A stretch of 47,716 nucleotides of DNA from Merdimonas faecis (lineage in GTDB: Bacteria > Bacillota > Clostridia > Lachnospirales > Lachnospiraceae): the NCBI RefSeq assembly GCF_001754075.1, contig NZ_MIEH01000030.1, forward strand, positions 1 through 47,716, written 5' to 3'. The position numbers were made by a program, and so were the translations under genes. A model generated the notes under the pieces. It did no database searches, was not told the DNA's origin, and was given only the letters and a program-made list of their open reading frames with translations. Below are positions 32,651 to 39,869 of the stretch, one piece after another; position 1 is the first letter of the stretch, and every line of letters starts with the position of its first letter.

Positions 32651-33307
32651 ATGGCAGTTATCTATATAAAAGCAGAGCGAAATATTGAGGTGTCGAATCC
32701 CCGGGTCCGGCTGGGAGATGTACTCAAGATCGAGAGCCAGGATCCTAAGCTTCTGGAACAAATCAAAAAAATCCCGCTTATGACATTTCAGAACACGGAT
32801 CAAAAGCAGGAGAGCCGGGTAGCCATTTCTGTGTTGGGCGTGATTAAGAAGATCCACGGGGAAATCCCGGATCTGGAGATCCAGAATGTAGGCGAGATTG
32901 ATTTTATTATTACCTATAAAAAAGAAAAGGATGCCGGAAAACTTATGCATCTTTTAAAAATCGTCTTCGTAGTTTTAATCAGCTTTTTTGGAGCAGCTTT
33001 TTCGGCGATGGCCTTTAATAATGATGTGGACACGGTAACCATGTTTGGACAGATCTATCAGCTGGTAACCGGGCGGACATCCGATGGTTTTACAATTCTG
33101 GAAATCACGTATTCGATCGGACTGATCGTTGGAATCCTGATCTTTTTTAATCATTTTGGAAAAAGTAAAGTATCCGTGGATCCGACACCGCTGGAGGTAG
33201 AGATGCGTCTGTACGAAAACGATATACAGACAACCCTGATCGAAAATTATTCCAGAAACAGCGGAAATAAGGAGGATAGCAGTAACGGCAAAGGCAGCAA
33301 GGGATAA
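32651..33307 (+). CDS. spoVAA: Stage V sporulation protein AA
   Basis: SpoVAA belongs to the SpoVA system for moving calcium-dipicolinic acid across the spore inner membrane. The 218-residue protein has an N-terminal soluble domain of about 95 residues (IYIKAERNIEVSNPRVRLGDVL...) and then two membrane segments (about 99-120 and 150-175). This matches Bacillus SpoVAA. Clostridia such as C. perfringens keep only AC, AD and AE, so the presence of AA and AB here is worth noting. Confidence 0.88.
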   Translation: MAVIYIKAERNIEVSNPRVRLGDVLKIESQDPKLLEQIKKIPLMTFQNTDQKQESRVAISVLGVIKKIHGEIPDLEIQNVGEIDFIITYKKEKDAGKLMHLLKIVFVVLISFFGAAFSAMAFNNDVDTVTMFGQIYQLVTGRTSDGFTILEITYSIGLIVGILIFFNHFGKSKVSVDPTPLEVEMRLYENDIQTTLIENYSRNSGNKEDSSNGKGSKG

Positions 33308-33351
33308 TAATGTATGGGAAGATCAGGTAAAAGGGAAAGGAGGGGAAACAC

Positions 33352-33768
33352 ATGTGGATGCAGCAGCTATGGCTGGCGGTCATCGGACTAAGCGCCGGGG
33401 CGGTGGTTGCAGGCGGCGTGTTTTCCTTTATTATCGGGCTGGGAGTTGTTTCAGATTTTGCAGACCGGACCCATACCGGGGAACACATCCGCCTGTATGA
33501 AGATGCAATCGCACTGGGCGGTATTCTTGGAACTGTTTTTTTTATATTTCAGCTCCGGATCCCCGGCGGTACATGGCTCCTTCCCTTGTTCGGCCTTTTT
33601 GGAGGGGTTTTTGTGGGGTGCTGGGCAATGGCTCTGGCAGAAATACTAAATCTCTTTCCTATATTTATCCGCAGGGCAAAGCTGCAAATGTGTATAAAAT
33701 ACATTGTATTGGGGATAGCTATGGGGAAAACTGCCGGCGCCATGCTGTTCTTTGCACAGCGCTGGTAA
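33352..33768 (+). CDS. spoVAB: Stage V sporulation protein AB
   Basis: This 138-residue membrane protein has about four hydrophobic helices and the family stretch SFIIGLGVVSDFADRTHTGEHIRLYEDAIALGG. It is a component of the SpoVA channel system. AAAGGAGGGG lies upstream of ATG 33352. Its TAA stop codon lies in the outer stem of a family-2 palindrome (33766-33809), which separates it from spoVAC. Confidence 0.88.
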   Translation: MWMQQLWLAVIGLSAGAVVAGGVFSFIIGLGVVSDFADRTHTGEHIRLYEDAIALGGILGTVFFIFQLRIPGGTWLLPLFGLFGGVFVGCWAMALAEILNLFPIFIRRAKLQMCIKYIVLGIAMGKTAGAMLFFAQRW

Positions 33769-33809
33769 TTGGGGACGGGGGATTTTCAGAAATCCCCCGT
33801 CCCCAATTA
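33766..33809. repeat. Family-2 palindrome, copy D
   Basis: The 34-nt core is at 33771-33804. Flanks TAATT and AATTA extend it to 20-bp arms with a TCAG loop, and the stop codon of spoVAB is part of the stem. It sits inside the spoVA operon, so the hairpin must either be read through or set differential expression of AA/AB against AC/AD/AE. Confidence 0.92.
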
Positions 33810-33826
33810 AAAATATCAACAGGAGA

Positions 33827-33846
33827 GGTGGATAACTTGTGGATAA
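33827..33846 (+). repeat. Tandem DnaA-box-like pair at the spoVAC start
   Basis: GGTGGATAA (33827-33835) and TGTGGATAA (33838-33846) are offset by 11 bases. The GTG start codon of spoVAC (33839-33841) lies inside the second copy. This is the same arrangement as at 20908-20927. Confidence 0.68.
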
Positions 33847-34291
33847 ACAAAAGCAGCAGGAAGCGTATAAAAATTATGTGAAGCACAAAACACCTGTGCA
33901 CAGTCTGCCGTTGAATATGGCCAAGGCGTTTGTAACGGGAGGAGCAATCTGCACATTAGGCCAGGTCATCATGAATTTTGGCAGGAATATGGGGATGGGA
34001 AAAGAAGTATGCGGCAGCATTACCTCGATTAGCCTGATCCTTCTGAGTGTATTGCTGACGGGATGGAATATTTATCCAAGAGTTGCGAAATGGGGCGGCG
34101 CCGGCGCGCTTGTGCCAATTACTGGTTTTGCCAACTCGGTGGCGGCGCCGGCGATCGAGTACAAAAAAGAAGGGCAGGTTATGGGAATCGGCTGTAAGAT
34201 TTTTACCATTGCAGGTCCCGTGATCTTGTACGGTGTGTTTACAAGCTGGATATTGGGGCTTGTTTACTGGATCTGGAAACAGTGGGTATAA
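33839..34291 (+). CDS. spoVAC: Stage V sporulation protein AC
   Basis: SpoVAC is the mechanosensitive-type channel subunit of the dipicolinic acid system. The 150-residue protein has about four membrane helices and family blocks KAFVTGGAICTLGQ and GFANSVAAPAIEYKKEGQVMGIGCKIFTIAGPVILYG. The likely start is GTG 33839, within a DnaA-box-like pair, with AGGAGAGG at 33821-33828. It is followed by spoVAD after 27 bases. Confidence 0.92.
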   Translation: MDKQKQQEAYKNYVKHKTPVHSLPLNMAKAFVTGGAICTLGQVIMNFGRNMGMGKEVCGSITSISLILLSVLLTGWNIYPRVAKWGGAGALVPITGFANSVAAPAIEYKKEGQVMGIGCKIFTIAGPVILYGVFTSWILGLVYWIWKQWV

Positions 34292-34318
34292 ACAAAGAGG
34301 ATAAAAGGAGGCAGGTTG

Positions 34319-35353
34319 ATGATCAAAGGGAAGCAGAGTCTTGAGTTCGAGCAGGCACCATATCTGACCTTTGCGGCTTCGGTGGCAGGAAAGAAAGAAG
34401 GGGAAGGACCGCTGGGAGCGTTGTTTGATTTTGTGGAGACAGAGGACTTGTTTGGAGAAAGCACCTGGGAAGCTGCAGAAAGCGCCATGCAGAAAATTGC
34501 CTGTTCGCTGGTATTAGAAAAGGCAGGGACAGAGCCGGAAGATGTGCGCTATCTATTCGGAGGAGATCTGCTGCGTCAGGGTGTGGCGACATCCATGGGA
34601 GTAGAGTCCCTGGGAATACCGATGTTTGGCCTTTATGGCGCATGTTCTACTGCGGGAGAAGCGCTGACCCTGGCAGCCATGTGCGTGGCCGCCGGGTATG
34701 GAGAGAAAATGCTGGCGGTGACCTCCAGCCACTTTGGCAGTGCGGAAAAGGAATTCCGGTTCCCGCTGGGATATGCAAACCAGCGTCCCCTCTCTGCACA
34801 CTGGACTGTGACAGGGAGCGGGGCGTTTCTGGTCAGCGCCGGCCCGGAGAGAAGATGCCGGGAAAAAGCGCTGCAGCATGTGAGGATCACTGGCGTTACA
34901 ACAGGGAAAATTGTAGACTATGGGCTAAAAGATTCCCAGAATATGGGTGCCTGTATGGCGCCGGCAGCCTGTGACACCATCATCCGCAACCTGAAAGATT
35001 TCGGAAGGGAGCCGGATGACTACACCCGGATCATCACCGGAGATCTGGGATATGTTGGGCAGAGTATCCTGTTTGATCTGATGCGGGGACAGGGATATGA
35101 CATCAAGAGAAACCATATAGATTGTGGAATGCTGATTTTTGACCAGAACCTGCAGGATACACATTCCGGAGGGAGCGGCTGTGGCTGTGCAGCGGTGACA
35201 CTGGCATCCTATATCCTGCCAAAACTTATGACCGGAGAGTGGCAGAAAGTATTGTTTGTACCTACGGGAGCGCTTCTGTCCACGGTAAGCTACAATGAAG
35301 GCGCCAGCGTTCCAGGCATTGCACACGGAATCGTTCTGGAACATATCGAATAG
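34319..35353 (+). CDS. spoVAD: Stage V sporulation protein AD
   Basis: SpoVAD is the soluble thiolase-fold protein that binds dipicolinic acid on the forespore membrane. The 344-residue protein has FGLYGACSTAGEALTLAA at the position of the thiolase nucleophile strand and GSGCGCAAVTLASYILPKL near the C-terminus. ATG 34319 is taken rather than the adjacent TTG 34316, with AAAGGAGG upstream. It lies between spoVAC and spoVAE as usual. Confidence 0.94.
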   Translation: MIKGKQSLEFEQAPYLTFAASVAGKKEGEGPLGALFDFVETEDLFGESTWEAAESAMQKIACSLVLEKAGTEPEDVRYLFGGDLLRQGVATSMGVESLGIPMFGLYGACSTAGEALTLAAMCVAAGYGEKMLAVTSSHFGSAEKEFRFPLGYANQRPLSAHWTVTGSGAFLVSAGPERRCREKALQHVRITGVTTGKIVDYGLKDSQNMGACMAPAACDTIIRNLKDFGREPDDYTRIITGDLGYVGQSILFDLMRGQGYDIKRNHIDCGMLIFDQNLQDTHSGGSGCGCAAVTLASYILPKLMTGEWQKVLFVPTGALLSTVSYNEGASVPGIAHGIVLEHIE

Positions 35354-35370
35354 AAAGAAGGGGAAACATT

Positions 35371-35727
35371 ATGGATTATTTCAATGCCTTTTGGATCGGA
35401 GGTCTGATCTGTGCGCTGGTGCAGATTCTGCTGGACCGGACAAAGTTAATGCCGGGCAGAGTGATGGTTCTGCTGGTCTGTGGCGGAGCCATACTGGGAG
35501 CGCTTAAAATATATCAGCCATTCCAGGAACTGGCGGGAGCCGGTGCCAGTGTTCCTTTGCTGGGATTCGGGAATTTATTGTGGAATGGGGTAAAGGAAGC
35601 GGTAGATCAGGAAGGGATAATCGGAATCTTTACAGGCGGTCTTGGCGCAAGCGCTGCAGGCATCACGGCGGCTCTCGTCTTTGGATATCTTGCGGCTCTT
35701 GTCTTTGAACCTAAAATGAAAAAGTGA
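35371..35727 (+). CDS. spoVAE: Stage V sporulation protein AE
   Basis: This 118-residue membrane protein has about four hydrophobic segments and GASVPLLGFGNLLWNGVKEAV, resembling the C-terminal half of SpoVAC, as known for SpoVAEb. It completes the AC-AD-AE core. No spoVAF or spoVAEa follows. No clear terminator is seen after it. Confidence 0.92.
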   Translation: MDYFNAFWIGGLICALVQILLDRTKLMPGRVMVLLVCGGAILGALKIYQPFQELAGAGASVPLLGFGNLLWNGVKEAVDQEGIIGIFTGGLGASAAGITAALVFGYLAALVFEPKMKK

Positions 35728-35796
35728 TCCGGGAGGATTTTATCTGAAAAAGTAAATAAGATGTAAATAATAAGTTAAGAAAAAGTAAAAAATTTA

Positions 35797-35825
35797 TTGT
35801 TTTCTCTGTACGTAAATGGTATTGT
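35797..35825 (+). promoter_or_regulatory. Promoter of the Na/Pi cotransporter gene
   Basis: TTGTTT (35797-35802), 17 bp and TATTGT (35820-35825) lie about 60 bases before the start codon. Both hexamers are degenerate but correctly spaced, in an AT-rich stretch. Confidence 0.55.
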
Positions 35826-35887
35826 AAAAAAGGACATGAAAAATACTCTGAAGGAAATGAGACGAAAATACGTTTAGGAGGAAATGA

Positions 35888-37528
35888 ATGAATTACCTGG
35901 ATATTATCATCCCCTTTGTGGGGGGCTTGGGAATGTTTATCTATGGCATGCAGATTATGGCCCAGGGCCTGGAAAATGCAGCCGGGAGTAAAATGAAGTC
36001 CTTGCTGGAAGTCTTGACAAAAAATAAGCTTATGGGTGTACTGCTGGGAGCAGGGATCACAGCGGTAATCCAAAGTTCATCTGCCACAACGGTTATGGTG
36101 GTGGGATTCGTTAATGCAGGGATCATGAATCTGAAGCAGGCCATGGGCGTTATCATGGGAGCAAATATTGGTACGACAGTGACCGGATGGCTGGTGTCCT
36201 CTGTAGAATGGGCGGAATTTTTAAGCCCGGCCCGTCTGGCGCCGATTGCAGTTATGGCCGGTGTGATCCTGATGTTGGTGGGAAAACGCCGTTCTTCAAA
36301 AGAGATTGCCAGCATCATCGTGGGCTTTGGCCTTCTATTTATCGGAATTACGACCATGTCTTCGGCAGTTGAGCCGCTGCAGGATTCCGAAAGCTTTACG
36401 AACCTCTTTGTCACACTGGGCAGCAATCCGCTGCTTGGTATTCTGGCAGGTACACTGGTAACTGCCGTGATTCAGAGCTCATCGGCGTCTGTAGGAATCC
36501 TGCAGAGTCTGGCGGCTGCGGGGCTGGTTCCCTTCAGTGCAGCTATTTATATTATCATGGGCCAGAATATCGGTACCTGTGTAACAGCGATCCTGTCCAG
36601 TCTGGGAGCAAAGAAGACAGCAAAAACAGCAGCCCTTATGCATTTGCTGTTTAACATCATAGGAACAATTATTTTCAGTACAGCTGCGATTATCTTTTTC
36701 CAGGTAGTTCAGCCGGAATGGGCAAATGGACTGATCACACAGACCGAGATCAGTATCGTGCATACGGCATTTAATATCTGTACAACCGTCCTGCTGTTCC
36801 CGGTATCCGACTGGATCATCAAGCTGGCAAAGAAGATTGGCCGTGTAGAAGAGGACAGCCAGGACAAGAGCATGGTACAGCTGGACGAGCGTGTATTACA
36901 GACACCAGGACTTGCACTGCAGTCTACGGTCAATGAAGTGATCCGTATGGGACAGATCGTGGAAGATTCCCTGATGGTGGCAAAAGATGTACTGTTTACC
37001 TTAAAGGATGGCGATATCCAGTTCCTGAAGGAAGAGGAAGCAACGGTAGACCGTTTAAGCGCCGGGATTACCAATTATGCGATCAAAGTAGGAGCGCTGC
37101 AGATCAGCGAGAAAGAACATCAGGACGTGGCCCATCTTTTACAGGTGGTCTCGGATATGGAGAGGATCAGCGATTACTGTGAAAATATTTCAGAATTTGC
37201 CGAGACGCTGTATGAAAAGAAAGCATCGTTCTCGGAAATCGGAGAGGAACAGTTAAAAGAAATGATGGAAGTCTGTACCGACAGCTATCGTTATGCTTTG
37301 AAAGCATTTGAAAATCAGGATCGTGCCATGGCTCTTAAGGTAATTGAGAAAGAGACCCAGGCTGATAATCTGGAACTGCGCCTGCGGAACAAGCACATCC
37401 AGAGGCTGGCCAACAATCAGTGCAAGACAGAAGCGGGAATCGTTTATCTGGATACCCTGGTCTGTCTGGAACGAATTTCTGACCATGCCCGTAATATTGC
37501 AGAAGAGGTGCTGGAACGCAGCGCCTAG
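35888..37528 (+). CDS. Na/Pi cotransporter family protein with PhoU-like domain
   Basis: This 546-residue protein has about eight membrane segments containing the duplicated signature TAVIQSSSAT (about 60) and TAVIQSSSAS (about 195), typical of NptA/YjbB sodium-phosphate transporters. The C-terminal region of about 200 residues is PhoU-like, with helical bundles and EVxxMGxIVEDS/VSDMERISDYCENISEFAE/CLERISDHARNIAEEVL. It may import or export phosphate. It is monocistronic, with AGGAGG about 10 bases before the ATG at 35888. Confidence 0.92.
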   Translation: MNYLDIIIPFVGGLGMFIYGMQIMAQGLENAAGSKMKSLLEVLTKNKLMGVLLGAGITAVIQSSSATTVMVVGFVNAGIMNLKQAMGVIMGANIGTTVTGWLVSSVEWAEFLSPARLAPIAVMAGVILMLVGKRRSSKEIASIIVGFGLLFIGITTMSSAVEPLQDSESFTNLFVTLGSNPLLGILAGTLVTAVIQSSSASVGILQSLAAAGLVPFSAAIYIIMGQNIGTCVTAILSSLGAKKTAKTAALMHLLFNIIGTIIFSTAAIIFFQVVQPEWANGLITQTEISIVHTAFNICTTVLLFPVSDWIIKLAKKIGRVEEDSQDKSMVQLDERVLQTPGLALQSTVNEVIRMGQIVEDSLMVAKDVLFTLKDGDIQFLKEEEATVDRLSAGITNYAIKVGALQISEKEHQDVAHLLQVVSDMERISDYCENISEFAETLYEKKASFSEIGEEQLKEMMEVCTDSYRYALKAFENQDRAMALKVIEKETQADNLELRLRNKHIQRLANNQCKTEAGIVYLDTLVCLERISDHARNIAEEVLERSA

Positions 37529-37548
37529 AGGACTGCGCTGAAAGATTT

Positions 37549-37839
37549 TTAAAGAAGCAGCTTCATGCGGTCTTTGGCTTTCTGTTCCCAGAAAGGACGT
37601 TTTGCCTCATAAGACTGGTTGATCCAGTCGATGGCGGATTCCAGTCCTTCCTGGGTAAACGGAAAGTCTTTTTTTTCTTTTTCTTTATCCGGTGTCCGCT
37701 CAAAGGACCAGGGCTCCGGATAAAGAAAGACAGAGAGGACATCGTCCTTTGTACACAGATAATAACGCATACCATGATGGGAACCGGAAAAAGGTTCCTT
37801 TTTTAATGCTTTTATATTCAGGCCAATCGTAGAAATCAT
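37549..37839 (-). CDS. Conserved-looking hypothetical protein (96 residues)
   Basis: This minus-strand ORF has AAGGAG 6 bases ahead of its ATG and ends 20 bases from the convergent transporter gene. The product is a single mixed alpha/beta domain with MRYYLCTKDDVLSVFLYPEPWSFERT in the middle and a helical, positively charged end (FWEQKAKDRMKLLL). No membrane segment or catalytic pattern is seen. I do not recognise the family. The good ribosome site and position in an otherwise empty gap support it being real. Confidence 0.65.
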   Translation of the reverse strand: MISTIGLNIKALKKEPFSGSHHGMRYYLCTKDDVLSVFLYPEPWSFERTPDKEKEKKDFPFTQEGLESAIDWINQSYEAKRPFWEQKAKDRMKLLL

Positions 37840-38048
37840 AGGAACTCCTTAAAAAATATGATAATACTAATTTAGCACGGATAATTAAGGTTTGGAAGGG
37901 GAAAAGAGAAATAGACTATTCTTTTTAGGATTTTTTGGGGGGAGTTTTTGCGCAAAAATATTTTGCATGGATTCCAAAGCGATTTGCTGGCAATTGGTCC
38001 GCGCTTCTGCTATGCTGGAAAAAACATCAAAGGAGGGGCAGGCGAAAA

Positions 38049-38564
38049 ATGGAAAGACAAAAGGAAGATATAAAGAGCGGCACACTGGGAGAACGGCTGG
38101 CGTTGCTCAGAAAAAAATACGGATACAGTCAGCAGGATATTGCAGACATGCTGGACGTCACCAGACAGACGATTTCCAACTGGGAGTGCGGGCAGGGGGC
38201 GCCGGCTCTTGATAAAGCGGCAGAGCTTGCCGGAATATATCGGATCAGTCTGGATGAACTGGCAGGAAACTTTCAAGGAAGCCATGAGACAGCAAAGGAG
38301 AGAAAGGATCTGCATATATTGAAAAAGCTGACGGGAAAGAAGTGCCGTTTGGAGTATCTGGATCAAACGGAGGCTGCCATTGATGATCTGCTTGGGAATA
38401 CACAGGTGAGAATACTGGATGTTAATGAGTGTTGGATGAGGATCGAATATGAGCGCCGCAGGGAAGGTACATTCCGGCAGAAAGAGACTGTGGTAAAGCT
38501 GGTGGAACTTTCTAAAATCACAGGGGCGGTGCTAACAGTGGAAACGGAGGTGGAGAACGGATGA
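38049..38564 (+). CDS. XRE-family regulator with C-terminal beta-barrel-like domain
   Basis: This 171-residue protein has an N-terminal Cro/CI helix-turn-helix (about 13-67, LGERLALLRKKYGYSQQDIADMLDVTRQTISNWECGQ) and a C-terminal domain of about 70 residues beginning GKKCRLEYLD. The latter looks like a small beta barrel and resembles the soluble part of the next gene's product. ATG 38049 is chosen because AGGAGGGG lies at 38031-38038; longer in-frame readings extend into a non-coding leader. It overlaps the next gene by 4 bases (ATGA), so the two are coupled. Confidence 0.82.
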   Translation: MERQKEDIKSGTLGERLALLRKKYGYSQQDIADMLDVTRQTISNWECGQGAPALDKAAELAGIYRISLDELAGNFQGSHETAKERKDLHILKKLTGKKCRLEYLDQTEAAIDDLLGNTQVRILDVNECWMRIEYERRREGTFRQKETVVKLVELSKITGAVLTVETEVENG

Positions 38565-38899
38565 TGACAGGGCTCATGGGGGTTATAACATTCGGTGTGA
38601 TCGCCGGGATCGGTCTGCTGACTTATCTGGCAGTGGAATATACGGAGCGAAAGGAGAAAGAAAAGCGAAGAGAAGCCACAGAATCTGACTGGAAAAAAAT
38701 TCTGGCGGAATACCTGGGCAAATCCTGTGAGGTAACGATAAAAGAACCTATGGTAAATATAGATGTCATATACAGTACAAGAGGAATCTTAAGAGATATG
38801 GACGACGAATGGCTGGAACTGGAATGTGAGGAGAAGAAGGGAACGGTTGTAAAGATCATTCGCCTTGACCAGGTGAAAGGAGCAAAAGAGATAAGGTAA
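38561..38899 (+). CDS. Membrane-anchored partner of the XRE regulator, hypothetical
   Basis: This 112-residue protein has one N-terminal membrane helix (about 5-26), a charged linker (ERKEKEKRREATESDW), and a cytoplasmic domain from about 50. The domain (GKSCEVTIKEP...ILRDMDDEWLELECEEKKGTVVKIIRLDQVKGAKEI) can be lined up by eye with the C-terminal domain of the XRE protein. Both have GKxC, a D-x-EW-type turn and a T/TVVKhh strand. This suggests an Sm/SH3-like barrel shared between a DNA-binding protein and a membrane protein. The start overlaps the regulator stop codon. Confidence 0.72.
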   Translation: MMTGLMGVITFGVIAGIGLLTYLAVEYTERKEKEKRREATESDWKKILAEYLGKSCEVTIKEPMVNIDVIYSTRGILRDMDDEWLELECEEKKGTVVKIIRLDQVKGAKEIR

Positions 38900-38918
38900 A
38901 AAAGAATCCTAAAGAAGG

Positions 38919-38947
38919 TTGACAAAGACGGGATAATGTTATATATT
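38919..38947 (+). promoter_or_regulatory. SigA-type promoter of the DUF3796-like/XRE pair
   Basis: TTGACA (38919-38924), 17 bp and TATATT (38942-38947). The -10 box lies inside the first half of a large inverted repeat (38938-38976), which should act as operator. Confidence 0.8.
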
Positions 38948-38976
38948 TATAACATAATAAGTTATAAATATATAAC
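38938..38976. promoter_or_regulatory. Double palindromic operator
   Basis: GTTATATATTTATAAC (38938-38953) and its exact reverse complement GTTATAAATATATAAC (38961-38976) are separated by 7 bases. Each half is itself a palindrome of the form GTTATA-N4-TATAAC, so this is a pair of sites 23 bp apart over the -10 box and start site. The obvious candidate ligand is the small XRE protein encoded at 39360. Confidence 0.8.
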
Positions 38977-38993
38977 ATTGAGAGGTGAGAAAT

Positions 38994-39359
38994 ATGAAGA
39001 AAAATCCGGTATCATATTTTGGGTGGCTGGGACTGATAGGGATTATTGGGATTAATACAGGAGATTTTCTGCTGCAGACATTTCTGGTCTATCTGCTGTT
39101 CTTTCTCTATCGGAATACACCTATGGACGAGCTGTTTTTGCTGGATGTCCGGAAGGCTGGTTTCCGTGCGTTTCTGGTAAATCTTTTACTGAACAGCTTC
39201 ATGGTTGTCTGGCTTGCGGTTATAGAAAGGGGTGCCAGGACCGCAAGGACGCCGGTAATGGTAGTCCGGATGTTTGCGCTGGTCTATGTGGTTACATTTC
39301 TTGTCTTCCTTTTTACATTGTTCTATTATCAAAAACGAGAAAAAAGGAGTCTGGAATAG
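38994..39359 (+). CDS. DUF3796-like small membrane protein
   Basis: This 121-residue protein has about four hydrophobic helices (GWLGLIGIIGINTGDFLLQTFLVYLLFFL; AFLVNLLLNSFMVVWLAVI; VRMFALVYVVTFLVFLFTLFYY) and a short basic C-terminus. It resembles the DUF3796 family, commonly encoded beside a small XRE regulator. ATG 38994 is preferred over GTG 38985, with GAGAGGTGAG upstream. Its stop codon is immediately followed by the ATG of the XRE gene, so the two are coupled. The function is unknown. Confidence 0.75.
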   Translation: MKKNPVSYFGWLGLIGIIGINTGDFLLQTFLVYLLFFLYRNTPMDELFLLDVRKAGFRAFLVNLLLNSFMVVWLAVIERGARTARTPVMVVRMFALVYVVTFLVFLFTLFYYQKREKRSLE

Positions 39360-39560
39360 ATGCTGAAGACACAGATAAAAAAATACCGGCAAATGCGGAA
39401 CATGAACCAGGCGGAACTTGCGGCCCTTGTGGGAGTGCGCCGGGAGACGATCGGACATCTGGAAAAAGGACAATATAATCCGTCTCTGAAGCTTGCAATG
39501 GATATAGCAGGAGTCTTTGGAGTAAAAGTGGAGGACTTGTTTGAATTTACCGACGAATAG
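39360..39560 (+). CDS. Small XRE-family transcriptional regulator
   Basis: This 66-residue protein is almost only a Cro/CI helix-turn-helix (YRQMRNMNQAELAALVGVRRETIGHLEKGQYNPSLKLAMDIAGVFGVKVEDLFEF). It belongs to the short regulators that control their own operon together with a membrane protein. The double operator at 38938-38976 is its likely target. The end of the gene is the first unit of a 25-nt tandem duplication. Confidence 0.88.
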   Translation: MLKTQIKKYRQMRNMNQAELAALVGVRRETIGHLEKGQYNPSLKLAMDIAGVFGVKVEDLFEFTDE

Positions 39561-39595
39561 GATCTTCATTTTTACCGATGAATAGGATTTGCATT
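39546..39595. repeat. Tandem 25-nt duplication
   Basis: Positions 39546-39570 and 39571-39595 are the same 25 bases with three differences. The first unit holds the end and stop codon of the XRE gene. The second holds a copy of that stop region plus TTGCAT, which serves as a plausible -35 box of the tRNA promoter. Confidence 0.85.
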
Positions 39596-39617
39596 TTTAA
39601 AGGATTTGTATTATAAT
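39589..39617 (+). promoter_or_regulatory. Promoter of tRNA-Gly
   Basis: TTGCAT (39589-39594), 17 bp and TATAAT (39612-39617), 22 bases before the mature tRNA 5' end. Confidence 0.75.
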
Positions 39618-39639
39618 ACTTTCTGTGATTATTCAATAT

Positions 39640-39710
39640 GCAGATGTAGTTCATCGGTAGAACACCAGCTTCCCAAGCTGGGGAGGCGGGTTCGACTCCC
39701 GTCATCTGCT
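39640..39710 (+). tRNA. tRNA-Gly (anticodon CCC)
   Basis: The acceptor stem GCAGATG pairs with CATCTGC and the discriminator is T. The anticodon stem is CCAGC/GCTGG with loop TTCCCAA (anticodon CCC), and the T arm is GCGGG-TTCGACT-CCCGT. At 71 nt it is a normal bacterial glycine tRNA. No CCA is encoded. It reads the GGG codon. Confidence 0.95.
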
Positions 39711-39717
39711 TGAAAAG

Positions 39718-39755
39718 AGCCGAGAGCATTGAAAGATCAGTGCTTTCGGCTTTTT
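39718..39755 (+). terminator. Terminator after tRNA-Gly
   Basis: AGCCGAGAGCA (39718-39728) pairs with TGCTTTCGGCT (39741-39751) with one G-T pair, then TTTT. Confidence 0.88.
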
Positions 39756-39869
39756 GTCTGCCGTTTCTGTCGGTAAAGTCTGTTTTTCAATATTAAGAAA
39801 ATCTTTCGGAATTTCCAACATAAGTATTAGGTTTTTTACGCTATGCTGGTGAGCATAGGAGGAGACCGT

